NCBI GenBank assembly: GCA_015179025.1
Contig: WHUX01000128.1
Span: 1 to 64,000 of the forward strand
Direction of reading: 5' to 3'
Origin: Terfezia claveryi
Taxonomy: Eukaryota > Ascomycota > Pezizomycetes > Pezizales > Pezizaceae
DNA: 64,000 nt
A model generated the notes under the pieces. That model did no database searches and was not told the DNA's origin. It was given only the letters and a program-made list of their open reading frames with translations. Numbering within the stretch: position 1 is the stretch's first letter; every line of letters starts with the position of its first letter. Position numbers and translations under genes: made by a program. Positions 19,313 to 31,431 of this stretch are shown here, piece after piece.

Positions 19313-21440
19313 TTGCGGACAGACAACGAAATCATCCATAATGGCTTTGAACTTAGTAAGAAGACTAAGAGGTCGAGACGGTTAACTATGTTACCCAAAG
19401 ATATTAAGAAATTAGTAGAGGAAACTCCCATAAAGACCAGATTTATAGTTCCTAATACAGAAGGGGAAATAAATCTGCCCATCAATATAGAAATAGGAGA
19501 ACCAGGTGGAGTAGGAACCAAACTATATTTTAGTATGGCTTTACTTCTCGTACCAGAAGAATTTTGGGACAGACATTTTCCAACAATTGAGGAGATTTTG
19601 AAATATACTCACTCAATGGGACATGCTCAACAGTATCATCCTGATGATACTCGACTCTTAATGGAAGCTATAGCAAAACACTACTTATGACTAACGCCTT
19701 ACCCATTCAAAGAAGAAGACTTAGAAATGAATGCATTTTTAAGTAAAGAATTAAGAAAACCTGTTGTACCATTTTTAAGGAAACTGAATTGGGTAATAAA
19801 TAACTGGGAAGACATAATGGCATTCATGATGAGCGGCACTCATCTAGAAGAATCAGCACATACCGCGGAGGATTTTTTCAATCCTAGCAAAGAACTTCCA
19901 GGAGCATTCCTGAGAACACCAAAAGATCAATCCAAAGGCAAAGGTCGAGCACCTGAGACACCAGAAAGGAGGACTGGGTCAGCCAAAGAACCAGACGACA
20001 AAACCAACCACCAGAAGATATAGAATTACCAAAGACAATGATGATCTAGATACAGGACTAGACCAACAGAAGCAGAAAATACAAGGAGGAGGACGAGACC
20101 CCGATGATAGCGGAGATGATAGCTCTGACTCTGATAAGGCATTGTTAGTTGCAAGTCAAACTCTTAAAAGAAAACCCAAACGAGGAAAATCAGTTGAACA
20201 CCAGCAATGGGAATCTACAATAGGAATGGTTACAATAGGTAACCATGAAGTAACAAATGCTTAAAAGGAATAAAGATTGATATGCCAGAAAAATTAAGAG
20301 GAGAAGACAAAAAATAGCAAGACTCACAATATTTTGACTCTTGGGCCACAGCAATGCAACGTTGGTTTGTTATCAAAAGAATAGATTTGGAAGGTGCTTC
20401 AGCTTTAGAAATTGTTGGATTCAGAATGGAAGGAAGCGTACTTACTATTTATAATCAATTCCTAAGAGAAAAAGGAAAGAATGCAACATTCTTTGGTTTC
20501 ATACTAGTGCTAAGGGATTTTCTGATACCCTCTACTAGTAAGGACATTTTATGGAAACGATGGGAGACAGCCACACCATACAAGGATGGACGTTACATGG
20601 GAATCAAACAGTTTGCCAACTGGCTAACTGAAATGCAAATCAAATTGATTGATAAGGATGGCAAACAATCAATATTGCAGAAAGTAAAAGGAAGAAAGTT
20701 TCTTAATCACCTGCCACCATATATGTCAGCTACATTAATTCCTTTAATCAAAGAAGAATGGTCATATGATCAGCTCGTGTATCAAGCGGAGTCATATGAA
20801 GCCTCCAAAAAGGATATTGCCCTACCACCCACAACAAATACATTCCGACGACAACACCCTTGAAATAAAAATCGAAGTCACGGTCCACGCAGGGACTAGA
20901 ATCAATGACAAAAAACAGGATTTAATCCTAGTAGCAATCCCAACACCAAACCCAACACAGAAAATCGGAAGGACTCAGATTGGGACACCATCACAAAAAA
21001 ATTGGATCAGAAGATAAAGATACAATTAATTAGAGACAAGAAATGTCTATGGTGTTGGAACCCTGGACACTCCTATAAGGAATGTAGGAAACGAAAAAAT
21101 AAGGTACCTATATGTACAGCCGCATAAGATTTGGCTATGCTGATAGCCACCAAGGATAAAAACAACTAGGATAAAATCAAGGAATAACCCTTGTCAAAAC
21201 AGGTACCAGATTTTAGCAAGGTATTCATTAAAGCTAACGAACACCCCACACTAGCTTTAATTAATCTCCAAACAAAAGGAGGAGACTTAATCAATTCTCA
21301 ATTTGTACACCTATACAAAATACTAACTAGAAGTATCGAGAAGAAATCATTAAGTACTGCAATTAAAGACTCAAAAGGAACGATAGACAAAGCTTATACT
21401 ATCAAACTTGATTGGATAGGTTATGTAGAAGAATGAACAT
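19313..21440 (+). pseudogene. Gyp2 gag and protease region, decayed
   Basis: Gag-like coding sequence runs 19388-20860 with several stops and frame changes. Good stretches are 19388-19687, 19727-20022 and 20354-20862 (SWATAMQRWFVIKRI, then FANWLTEMQIKLIDKDGK), the latter looking like the Gag capsid-like region. An intact CCHC zinc knuckle C-x2-C-x4-H-x4-C lies at 21044-21085. Protease-like sequence follows at about 21190-21480 (PTLALINLQTKGGDLINSQF), where the usual catalytic Asp-Ser/Thr-Gly is not clearly seen. Between 18511 and 19312 lie the leader and a Ser/Thr/Pro-rich open frame (18918-19139) that may be the true Gag N-terminus. Confidence 0.7.
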
Positions 21441-21718
21441 TCTATGTAGCTCATTTGACTGCATGGGACATGATACTAAGAGAACCTGCTCTCAGCAAAG
21501 TGCGAGCAATAATTCCTGCCCATCAGGAACCAGTTACAATCCAACCAGAAAATATTTCTCGATTCCAGCTAAGTGTATGGAAAGGATCTAGAACTATAGC
21601 GAATAGTATAACATAAGCATATACACAGGTCAGCTGCAAATCAGTTATAGATTATAGTGAACTGGATAATTGGGAAAATATTAGTGATGCAGAAGAAACC
21701 GATTCAGAAAGAGAACTC

Positions 21719-24700
21719 ATGACAGCTGTTTCTACAGTACAGAAACAATTCAACCCTGTAACGGAGTTTTTCTTATTATTTCCCAAGACAATTCCATGGG
21801 AATTACCTCCACTAAGAAAAATTAATTACTCTATCAAACCAAAAGCAGGAGCTACTTGGATACCAAAATGGCGACCCTCAGGACATCGATTTAGACAATA
21901 AATCCATGACAAATTAGTTGAAGAAGAAGCATCAGGTCGCATATATAGAGTAGAAAATGACACAAATGCTGTAGTCATGTTCACTATCCCTAAACGAGAT
22001 AAACTGGAAGAAGCCAGACATGTCAATGATTGTCGAGACCGCAATTTAGCCGTCGAACCAGACCACACCCCATTGCCAGATATTAATGAAGCAATTGAAA
22101 TAGTAGCGGAGAATTCCATTTGGACTAAGCTTGACTTAGCCGACGGATTTTTTAATATTAGAAATAATAAAGAATCGGAGCAACACTCTACCTTTTTATA
22201 TCACATGGGATATTTCAGAAGTAGAGTTATGCAATAAGGGGATCGTAACGCACCTGCTACCATAGTTCGCATTATGCATGAAATTTTTAAGGACATGGTC
22301 TATAAAAATTTAATCATCTATATTGATGATATTATTATATTCTCTAAAACGTATGAAGAACATGTAGAATTATTGAAGAAAGTACTTCAACGTCTACAAG
22401 ATAAGAAATTCTATCTCAAAGAAAGCAAATGCTAGTTCTTTACTCCAAGATTGGAAATCTTAGGACATGTTTTGACATCAGATGGATTACATATAGACCC
22501 GAAGAAGAGGACTACTATATTAACATTTCCAACTCCCACAAGAAAAAAGGATCTTAGAGGATTCCTTGAAATCCATCAGGAAAGAAAATAGTTTGTTTCT
22601 AGTGTCTCTAGAGATAGTATTACCACTAGAGACAAGGTGTGTCTCCACGATTGGCAGAATATCTCCTAGTGTCTCCAGGAGACACTGGGAGACACTAGGA
22701 GATACATGGGAGATACTTAGGAGACACCTAGGAGACATAAAAGACACAAAAGACACCAGAGACAACCCTGTCTCCTGGAGACACCACCTGGCGTCCCGAT
22801 ACCACTTTTTTCTTGCTGATGTCATTAATTATCTCAGCAGGTTTATCCCTGACTTGGTATCGTATGCAAGCACCCTGTCAGAACTGCAAGGAGAAACAAA
22901 GAAATGGGAATGGACAGATAGTCATAACGCAGCGTTTGAAAAACTTAAGGAACTCGTGAATTCCCCACATGTTTTAAAACCCTGGAATAATGAATCTACT
23001 GAACCCAAATATTTAGTCTGTAATGCTAGTGATGTAGGACTAGAATCTTGGATACGTCAAGGACCATTGACCCACATCAGACCATCATGCTTCCACTCTA
23101 GAAAATTTAATCCAGCACAACTCAATTATCCTACCTTTCAAAAAGAATTATTAGTGATTATTGACTCATTAAAATTTTTTGAAGCACAATTGAGAGGTCA
23201 CAAGATCACTATCCTTACCGACCACAAACCATTAGTAACCTTCCATACTCAAACACCTGCAAGCCAGAAATTGAGGTGATGGCAAGACTATCTAATGGAA
23301 TTTGATACAGACATACAGTACACTGCAGGAAAGGAAAATTTGATAGCAGACGCTCTATCAAGAAAGCATAAATACTTGGACACTCACACTACCGAAGACG
23401 ATTATATTTCTAACAGCATCGATCCTCCTAACCACACCTACAACTGCAACATCTCTACCAACGCTTTAAGAACTTTCCACTTACCAGAAACCTCTACTCA
23501 GAACAATATGGTTTCTCACGGAGCTATCAATTTCAAGCATGTCAACTATAACTTCAACAAGTATTGTGGAAGAGCCGAAGAACTTAGACACCTTATCTTT
23601 TGTCCATACTTCGAGGGCATCCCAGACGAAGAAAGTGAATATGACATGATGAAGAAAGAAGAGTCCTCAGACAACGAGACTCTATGTACTATACCAGAAG
23701 AAGTTTTCAGCGAGTATGATCGTATACCCAATATAAACAAGAACAAACCCTTCACAGTTCTTGGACTAAGATATAGGCCTCCATCTTCTGAAAACGCACA
23801 ACAAAATACCCTCGCTCCTGAAGAAGCAAAAGAAATTACTATCGACCTAGCTCATAGCAATTGGCAACAACACAAAAGGATGCACTGGTCCTTTTGCCAT
23901 GATTTTTACTGTCCAGTTCATGGCAGTTCCCACGCTATGAACAACCACATGTTCACCGTCGAAACATGTGCAATCTGCAACTACCACGGACATGGCAGTT
24001 TGAACTGGGACCTGACAGCCTCAGTTCTTAAGAAGGAGAAGGAATTCCTTACGACTCGTATTGTGCATATCTTATCCACAAATGAGCCTTAAAAGGAACT
24101 AGCACTAGTACAATGAACGCCAGCTTATCCACCTCCACCAGCTCTCAGCCAAGAAGAAGCTATCCAGGAAATCGGAGAATGGACAAAAAGATAGATTACC
24201 AACAAGCCGACACGACCTACTCTCCAATCCAGCATTCAGTTCAGTAACCCTACTGAACAGATGAGCACCCAACAAATGGAACAGGAGATCATAGATACTC
24301 CTGTTGCCCCACAACAACTATGGAATGCACCTCAACAACCAGCTGTAACTACTAGCAGCAGTAATACAATTCCAATCAATACCGCCACCATCACTACTCA
24401 TTCTAAAAAGCGAGTAGCCATTGATGAAGATCTACCCTCTTTTGTTCAAGATACCAAGACCTCCAGACAGCATTGTGATTTCTGTAAGTTCTCAGGACAT
24501 AATGCTTCTACATGTAAGGAGAAGAAACCCACCATCAATGACTTCAACATAAGGATCGAACCGACCCTCAACAAGCTCATTGAAGAAAAACACATCAGTG
24601 ACGGATGGGAAGACGAAAAGAACTACTTCACCACACAGTAGCTTGACCAAGGTACAGGTATGATAGCCGCATATCAATCGTGTATGAGAGTATGTCCTAT

Positions 24701-26345
24701 CTGGAAGAACTACTATAATACCTTTGTGAACCGTAAGGATCATAGAAGAAGAGACAGATTTTTATATGTTAAGAACTGACAAGGACAATGGAGACTAGTC
24801 TTGCCCTCTACCTTTAATATCGAAGGTAAGAACTATCTCGAATTGGTTATTAAAGATATATATGAAGCAACCGCTCATGGTGGCATTGAAAAAACGATGA
24901 AATATCTTACTGACCGATATGATTACCAGTCCTTTGCAGAACCAACTAAGGACTATATCAGAAAGTTATGATACTTGTCAATGGACAAAGTATTCCAACA
25001 AGACACCACTTAGACTCGTAACCCCATTACATGTACCAAGTAGGCTATGGACTGACATATCGATGGAATTTCTTAAATTAGCACCTGTGTTTACTAAGTA
25101 TTCAATTTTGTACCCGAATATTCCTGTTGTAGAAGATTATATAGTTTGTATTTCACGACTTTGGACGATTGTCGATAGACAATCAGGATTTAAGTTTCTT
25201 ATTCCTGTCTCAAATAATTTCACAGCAGAACAATGTACTGCTACCTTTGATACTCATGTAGTCCCAACTATAGGATACCCTTTTTGTATTGTTTTTGACC
25301 ATGACACTCTTTTTATGTCAACGCATTTTCAAGATTGGGCTAGGAATAAAGGAATTAAGTTGGAACCGTCCACCGCATATCATCTACGTACAGACGGACA
25401 ATCGGAAATTGTGAACAAAGAAATTCTACAAGTAGCAAGAGCCTGTAAAATCGAAGGATTTGATTGGCTACAGAAACTACCAGAGATACAGTTGAAACTT
25501 AACTCTAGGTATAATGCCGCTAGACAGAATAGTCCCTTTTCCATACTATTTGGATTTAATGCATATCTTGGCGTATCGATACTTTCATACCCCATTAATG
25601 CATATGTACCCACAAATGAACGTTATGAGGTAACATCTAAAAACCTATATGACGCCAAGAAGACTCAAGCATCTCAAGCGAACAAACGACTACCCAATAC
25701 AGCCAAATCCTCAGTCAGACAACAAGTTATGCTTTCCTCAGAAAATATCAACCTGTCAAATGTTACACCCAAACTCAAACCAAAATGGCTAGGCCCATTT
25801 CCCATTATTTCTAGTAATCAGAAACGCAATAACTATAGCCTAGACCTATCCAGTCAACCTGACCTCCACCTCATATATAATACTTTTCATATTAGCAAAC
25901 TCAAACCATACTACAAAAACAATCCCACCCAGTTCCCTCACAGACAATCTCAGGAACCAGGACCAATTCAAGTAGATCGTTATGAAGTTGAAAAGGTATT
26001 AGAATTCAGAACAGCTCCTCGAACTGGAGAAAGACAATATAAGGTTAGATGGCTAAGATACTTTCCTAAATATGATTCCTGAGTAAACGCCAAGGATATC
26101 ACTACCGAAATTCTTTAAGACTTCTGGACGACCGGAAGTATGGAAGATACATTCAAGAGATGTCGAAGGACTAAAGGAAAACAAGGACCACGAACCAGAG
26201 ATGAGACTCGAGCTCTCATCCAACAAGAACGAGATAGAATCATGAGTCAAGGAAACAGTAAGGATATTCATGTTAATGCTAATGTATTAACAATGCATCA
26301 AATCTTAGGACATATGGAATCTAATATGGCAGAGCGAAAGAAGTA
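21719..26345 (+). pseudogene. Gyp2 pol: RT, RNase H, knuckle-bearing linker, integrase, chromodomain
   Basis: RT runs 21780-22560 with KLDLADGFFNI and the catalytic box IYIDDIIIFS (about 22318-22347). It is interrupted at 22577 by a small MITE and resumes at 22819 (INYLSRFIPD). RNase H spans about 22990-23380 (SDVGLESWI, then LTDHKPLVTF) and ends with ENLIADALSRKH. About 420 codons then separate it from integrase, holding a Cys/His block with CCHC-like spacing (23967-24008, last Cys replaced by Trp) and an intact CCHC knuckle (24474-24515). Integrase follows (HGGIEKTMKYL, DTCQW), frameshifted near 24970, with Asp in WTIVDRQSG, Asp in VFDHDTLF and Glu in EIVNKEIL. A chromodomain (RYEVEKVLEFRTAP) lies at about 25978-26110. 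A short basic tail frame ends at 26345. Stops at 21899, 22235, 22432, 23276, 24091, 24640 and 26080 show the copy is dead. Confidence 0.88.
22577..22818 (+). mobile_element. hAT-like MITE, 242 bp, in Gyp2 RT
   Basis: Ends are CAGGAAAGAAAATAG and, read inward from the right, CAGCAAGAAAAAAGTGG, giving imperfect terminal inverted repeats. The interior is full of GTCTC/GAGAC words. It splits the RT/RNase H connection between codons for RGFL and VINYLSRF. The flanking octamers AAATCCAT and ATGTCATT are compatible with a decayed 8-bp duplication, and taking one copy out restores frame. A second copy in the opposite orientation is at 49817-50064. Confidence 0.8.
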
Positions 26346-26374
26346 AGGATAGGAAATCTTTCTATGTGGGGAAG

Positions 26375-27056
26375 TGTAATGGAGAACGTTGTTTCATTGC
26401 TTATATAATTGATTATATACTTTTGTATTTCCTATATTACTACTATGTTATGTAACTAAGCTCTTGGTTGAAGGACTAGCCTTCTACCACCTCCTATTGC
26501 TTTATGAGCATCCATAGCATGCGGAATTTGCCATGGGAAGTTCCATGGCACTTGCCATATGAAGACACCCTCATTATGGCTGCGTGACCTCTGTTTAAGG
26601 TATGTGACTCATTACTATGGCCACATGACCATTGTTTAATGCGTGTGACTCATTACTATGGCCATATGACCCTTTTTGTACAGCGCACCACCTTCTGGTG
26701 TGCCACCCTTTATTGTATTTATTTCCTTAGTCATCAGATCTCAGACGAGTATAAATAGGCCATTGGATTCCCTCTGGAATCCATAAAAAGACAGACAAGA
26801 AGCATCCAAGCAAGCACACAGAGCAAGCAAGCCTATATACCTATCAGATTAAGATTATATAGCTTAGATAGCACAAATCATATAAGATAGATTACACTAG
26901 TTAATTACTGTTCTCTTCGGGAATGTCCTATATAGTAATCTCCCTACCCTTTTGAGGTCTTACCTTAGCAGAACCGAAATACACAAACGTCCGTGCGTAC
27001 GGATATAGATTGTATAAATGGTACCGAATGAATACTGTCTAGTACCATTCATTACA
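26375..27056 (+). repeat. Gyp2 3' LTR (682 bp)
   Basis: Same length and ends as the 5' LTR (TGTAATGG...CATTACA). Differences noted are transitions only. The target duplication AACTG follows at 27057-27061. Confidence 0.93.
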
Positions 27057-27061
27057 AACTG

Positions 27062-27852
27062 TCCAGATTCTTGACACGCATGCAAGATACTATGCATTCA
27101 AAATGCTGGAGTTAAATTTATGTGCGTGGGATAAGGAGGTGAAGTTTGACTATGACATCAAAGCTCTAGTTGGGTCGATAAGAAAGGATACTAAAGGTGC
27201 AGTCAAGAATGAAGACCATCCGAAATTAACTGGCCAACAGCAGGTACGGAATGCACCACCAGAACTCCTGTCCATCCTTGCTACAGCTCTGTAAATACTA
27301 CACCTGGTCAGCAGGTTTCAAGATTACCTACGGCTCAGCAGTGATTTTGGAGGTTACCGACCAAACGTGAAGGAGGTAGCGAACTACCGAGGGGAGTACT
27401 ATAGTAGGGTTTTGGTACCAGTGCAACAATTTCAAGGAGATGGTGTACAAATTCATTATGTGCGCTAGACAGGGGATCGGGACTTCAAAAGACGGGGAAA
27501 TGTAAGGGCAGATTGGATTTGGGTGAGGAGGAGGCCACGATCATGGGACAGCGGTGGCCAGCCCGATAGTCGGACTGTAGCTAGAGTGGAGGGACTTTTC
27601 AAGATCTGGGACAGGATGCAAGGAACACATGAGGTAGCATATGTGAGGTTACTTAGAATCAAGGGTTCCAGCAGGCCACATAGTGAGGAGGGAATGATTC
27701 GGATAGAGAAACGTGAGGATGATGGAGCAATGCAAGTTATCAGGATTTCGAACATAGAGGAAATAGCACATGTGATACTGTTAGAGATTGATAGGGTCTA
27801 GTTAGTTAACAACAGGATTGATTTCAATATATGGAATGAGTTATATGACTAG
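27062..27852 (+). pseudogene. Plavaka-like transposase copy 2, 3' part
   Basis: This continues the gene broken at 17828. The segment HAFKMLELNLCAWDKEV-like near 27086-27140 matches the region after the YRRSN block of the intact gene, and 27511-27850 matches its C-terminus (ADWIWVRRRPRSWD, then SNIEEIAHVILLEIDRV, LVNNRIDFNIWNELYD). Internal stops lie at 27292, 27468 and 27799. With the Gyp2 insertion and one target duplication removed, the two halves are colinear with 1722-4662. Confidence 0.85.
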
Positions 27853-28370
27853 AATACATAGGAGCCAAATGTATAGAATGTAATAGAAATTGAAGTGAAA
27901 GTTCATGAACAAGTACTATGGTTATGAAGCTACGAATAAATTTGCTACTAAAAGACTCTAAGAGTTCGGCATAGCCTTTGTCAATAACGGTATACCATTG
28001 AATTATATTTTTACATCCTCAGTACTCCTGTGCCGGAATGCCAAGGGGACATCAGAGGAATTTGAGAAGCCAACAATAGAACACAAGTTACTATAAAAAG
28101 GTTGGTTATGGTAGGATTGTGAGGATAAGGAATCGGATGATAAGGACGCACTCACGTAAGTTGAGGTCAACGCCAATGGGCGCCCCAGTACTGAGGGCGT
28201 TGAGAGGCATGCAATGGTTGGTTGGTCGTGCCAGGACTATCAGAATATGGAGAGGTATTGTAGAGGTATATCAGCCAGAAGTGGTGTCGGGGCAACCTAA
28301 CGCACGAGGCAGGACAGGTAGAAGGTGGTTCGTTAGGGTGCCGAGAGGGGGTGTTGTGGTACAGAAATAT
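27853..28370. other. Unassigned sequence between Plavaka copy 2 and Gyp3
   Basis: No gene is supported. A GTG-started frame at 28119-28379 is Arg-rich without recognisable motif. The missing 5' LTR of Gyp3 is not found here, so a junction, probably a deletion, lies near 28370. Confidence 0.4.
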
Positions 28371-30749
28371 CTATCCTGATGGCACCTAAAGTCATATAGA
28401 AAAAGTATCTTGCACACTACCAAAGGCTAGAAATTAATATTATATAGTATGCATAGAATCTGCAGGAATTTAAAATTAAGTGCAAGGATCTAAATGAACA
28501 AGACATGATAAGTAATCATGCACTCAAAATGAAACTAGTGGATGGACTAGTACCCCTGTTTAGGGCTAAGGTCAAAGGGTTAATTTTATATAAGTCAACC
28601 TTTAAGGAAATACTCAACAAAATAGCTGTCTAGAAAGATGTCCTCAAACAAGAAACCAAATCCTTGCAACAATATCAGAAGAAATCTAACAAGCAATGGG
28701 GTCCTAGTAAGCCTATAGAATAGACTAAATCTGAATTCAAATTACTAGATAAAGTAGCTAAGAATGTAGCCAAAGTAGTAGGCAATGAAAGAGGGTCAGG
28801 AGGACTCTTTAGCAATTTTCCTAATGCTAGGAAAGATAAGACCAAGTACATACCTTATAGTGAATAGGAGAAGAGAAGAGAAGAAGCTGCAAGGATAAGG
28901 ACCTACTATCATTTTAGTCAGAAGGGGTATACTTTAAGAGATTGCCCAAATAGGAAGGTGTCTTTAGTTTACCAATCTATAGGGTCTAGGCTAGGATTCA
29001 GGACATTCCCTGCTATGCAGCAATATAGGTCTGGACCATCATGGCCCCTAAATAAAGTGAAAACTGCTTATTAAGAAATTGATATTAAATAGCAAGAGTC
29101 AGCTGCACTACAGATTTTAAGGAACCCTAATAACTCAAAGAAGTTTTTAGTACCAGAAAGTCATAGAATTTCCAATGCAGCTGAAATTAAAATTAATGGA
29201 TATATTACCTATACACTATTTGATCCATACATATCAGGAGGAGATTTAATATCAGCAAATTATTGTCAGCTATTTAATATACTATTAAAAGAGATCAGTA
29301 AGAAATCCCTAGAAACTACAATCAAAGACAGTAGATCTCAAATAACAAATACAGCAATAGTCATAGTAGACCTATAAGGGTATCAAGAGACTAGGACATT
29401 TTATGTAGCCAATCTAAAAGATTAGGACATTATATTTGGTGAACCTGCACTGAGGGATTATAAAGCAATTATAAATATTAAAGAAAATACAATCACTATA
29501 TAACCTATAGGCAGGACCAGAATTGATATTAAGATGCTCCAAACCAAAGATATACTGAAAAGTGTTTATACTACAGCTATGAATATAGGTAGAACAGATG
29601 AAGATTAGTTTAAAATAGCTGACCTAGAAGCTATTGTAACAAGGATTGAGGATAGATTAATTTACTACCCAAAACCAATCTCAGTAGTACCTTGGATCCA
29701 ACCACACTTGCTAGTAGGCCTAGAGGAAGAACAGGAATAGTCTCAAGAATGGTTTGACTTATTTGACTGGTCAGAGCTAGAAGATGATAAAAGCACTCCA
29801 GTAATTATAAATACAGTTAATCTAGAAGAAATAAAGTTCAATATATTTGAAGAATTTCCTAAACTATTCCCAGATGAGAAACTTATAGCACTACCTCCTA
29901 TCAAGGAACCTTATAATATTATACAATATAAAATTATAGTTTCTGAAGGAGTAACTTAGGAACCTACATATTATACAAATTATACTAGGTTCTTAGACTA
30001 AGTTACAAATAAAATGAAGACTAACCTAGAATCTGAAAGAATAGTTCCATCTAGTTTATTGAATAGCATCCTTATGTTTATATAGCCTAAAAGAGATTTA
30101 GATAAGAATGGCAAACAATAGGCTAGATTCTTACTATACTGTGTACCCAGAAATAAGCTAGTACAAAAGGATAAAACACCCATACCAAATATTAAAGCAA
30201 TATTAGATTAGATAGCTAGTAAGGAATATATTTCTGTAGCTGACCTGGTAGATGGATATCACAATATTAAGCATATATATGAATTAGTAAAACATAGTAC
30301 CTTTACAAATCACTTAGGAAAATTTGACTCATTGGTCATATAACGGGCTATGAACTGGTTATTAAGGAATTATATTAGAAAAACTATTATAGTTTATTTA
30401 GATAACATTCTAATTGGTACAGATATCTTGGAAGAATATAAAGAAGTGTTGAGAGGGATCTGCAGGATATTAGCTAGAGAAAAGTTTTTCTTTAACAAAA
30501 AGAAATGCCAAATCCTAGCTCCAAAGCTAAAAGTCCTGGGATTTATTGTCACCAAGTAAGGATTAGAAATAGATCCAGAAAAAATCAACTCAATAGCAAA
30601 TTGTCCTATCCCTGACTCAAAAAAGAAATTATAGAAATTTCTAGGAATAGTTAATTACTTGAGAAGATTTTGTCCAGAATTAGGAGCTATAGTCAAGCCA
30701 CTATCAGAATTGCAAGGGTCAACAAAAAAGTATATGTGGACTCCTCTAC

Positions 30750-31431
30750 TGTAATGGAGAACATTATTTCATTGCTTATATAATTGATTATATACTTTTG
30801 TATTTCCTATATTACTACTATGTTATGTAACTAAGCCTCTCAGTTAAAAAACTAGCCTTCTACCACCTCCTATTGCTTTATAAGTATCCATAGCATGCAG
30901 AATTTTTTATGGGAAGTTCCATGGCACTTGCTATATGAGGATACCCTCATTATAGCTATGTGACCTCTATTTAAAGGTGTGTAACTCATTATTATGGCCA
31001 CATGACCATTGTTATGGCGTATGACTTATTATTATGGCCATATGACCCCTTTTGTACAGTACACTACCTTCTAGTATGCTACCCTTTATTATATTTATTT
31101 CCTTAGTCATCAGATTTCACAGGAGTATAAATAGGCTGCTGGATTCCCTCTGGAGTCTACAAACAGAAAGAAAGCAAGCAATCAGAAGCTTACAGTAGCA
31201 AGAAAGCCTATATTCCAATCAGATCAAGATCATATAGCTTAGATAGTATAAATTATATAAGATAGATTACACCAGTTAATTACTGTTCCCTCTGGGAACG
31301 TCCCACATAGTAATCTCCCTACCCTTCTAAGGTCTTACCTCAGCAGAACCGAAATACACAAACGTCCATACTTACGGATATAGATTGTATAAATGGTACT
31401 GAATGAATACTGTCTAGTACCATTCATTATA
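30750..31431 (+). repeat. Gyp2 solo LTR in Gyp3 RNase H (682 bp)
   Basis: TGTAATGGAG start, TATAAATAGG box at 31126 and a mutated end CATTATA. It splits the RNase H entry between codons for WTPL and YNKSFKKIKEL, and removal restores the frame. Flanking pentamers are TCTAC and TCTGT, a plausible decayed 5-bp target duplication. No internal Gyp2 sequence remains, so it arose by LTR-LTR recombination. Confidence 0.9.

Larger units (their letters stand above)
17829..27056 (+). mobile_element. Gyp2 gypsy element with both LTRs and 5-bp target duplication
   Basis: A complete LTR element of 9228 bp. Identical-length LTRs of 682 bp (TGTAATGG...CATTACA) flank gag-pol. The target duplication AACTG is exact at 17824-17828 and 27057-27061, and joining the flanks restores the Plavaka pseudogene. 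Domain order is Gag, zinc knuckle, protease, RT, RNase H, a long Cys/His-containing region, integrase and chromodomain. In the first 330 bp or so I count 13 differences between the two LTRs, all transitions, so their divergence is RIP-like and should not be read as a clock. The 3' LTR is preceded by a purine-rich GTGGGGAAG. Confidence 0.95.

Noticed and set aside
28381..30745. TAG/TAA reassigned as sense codons, since the frame is otherwise intact
   Set aside because: Normal CAA, CAG and TGG codons remain in the same frame, and the neighbouring intact transposase uses TAG as its own stop. RIP on CpA explains the pattern.
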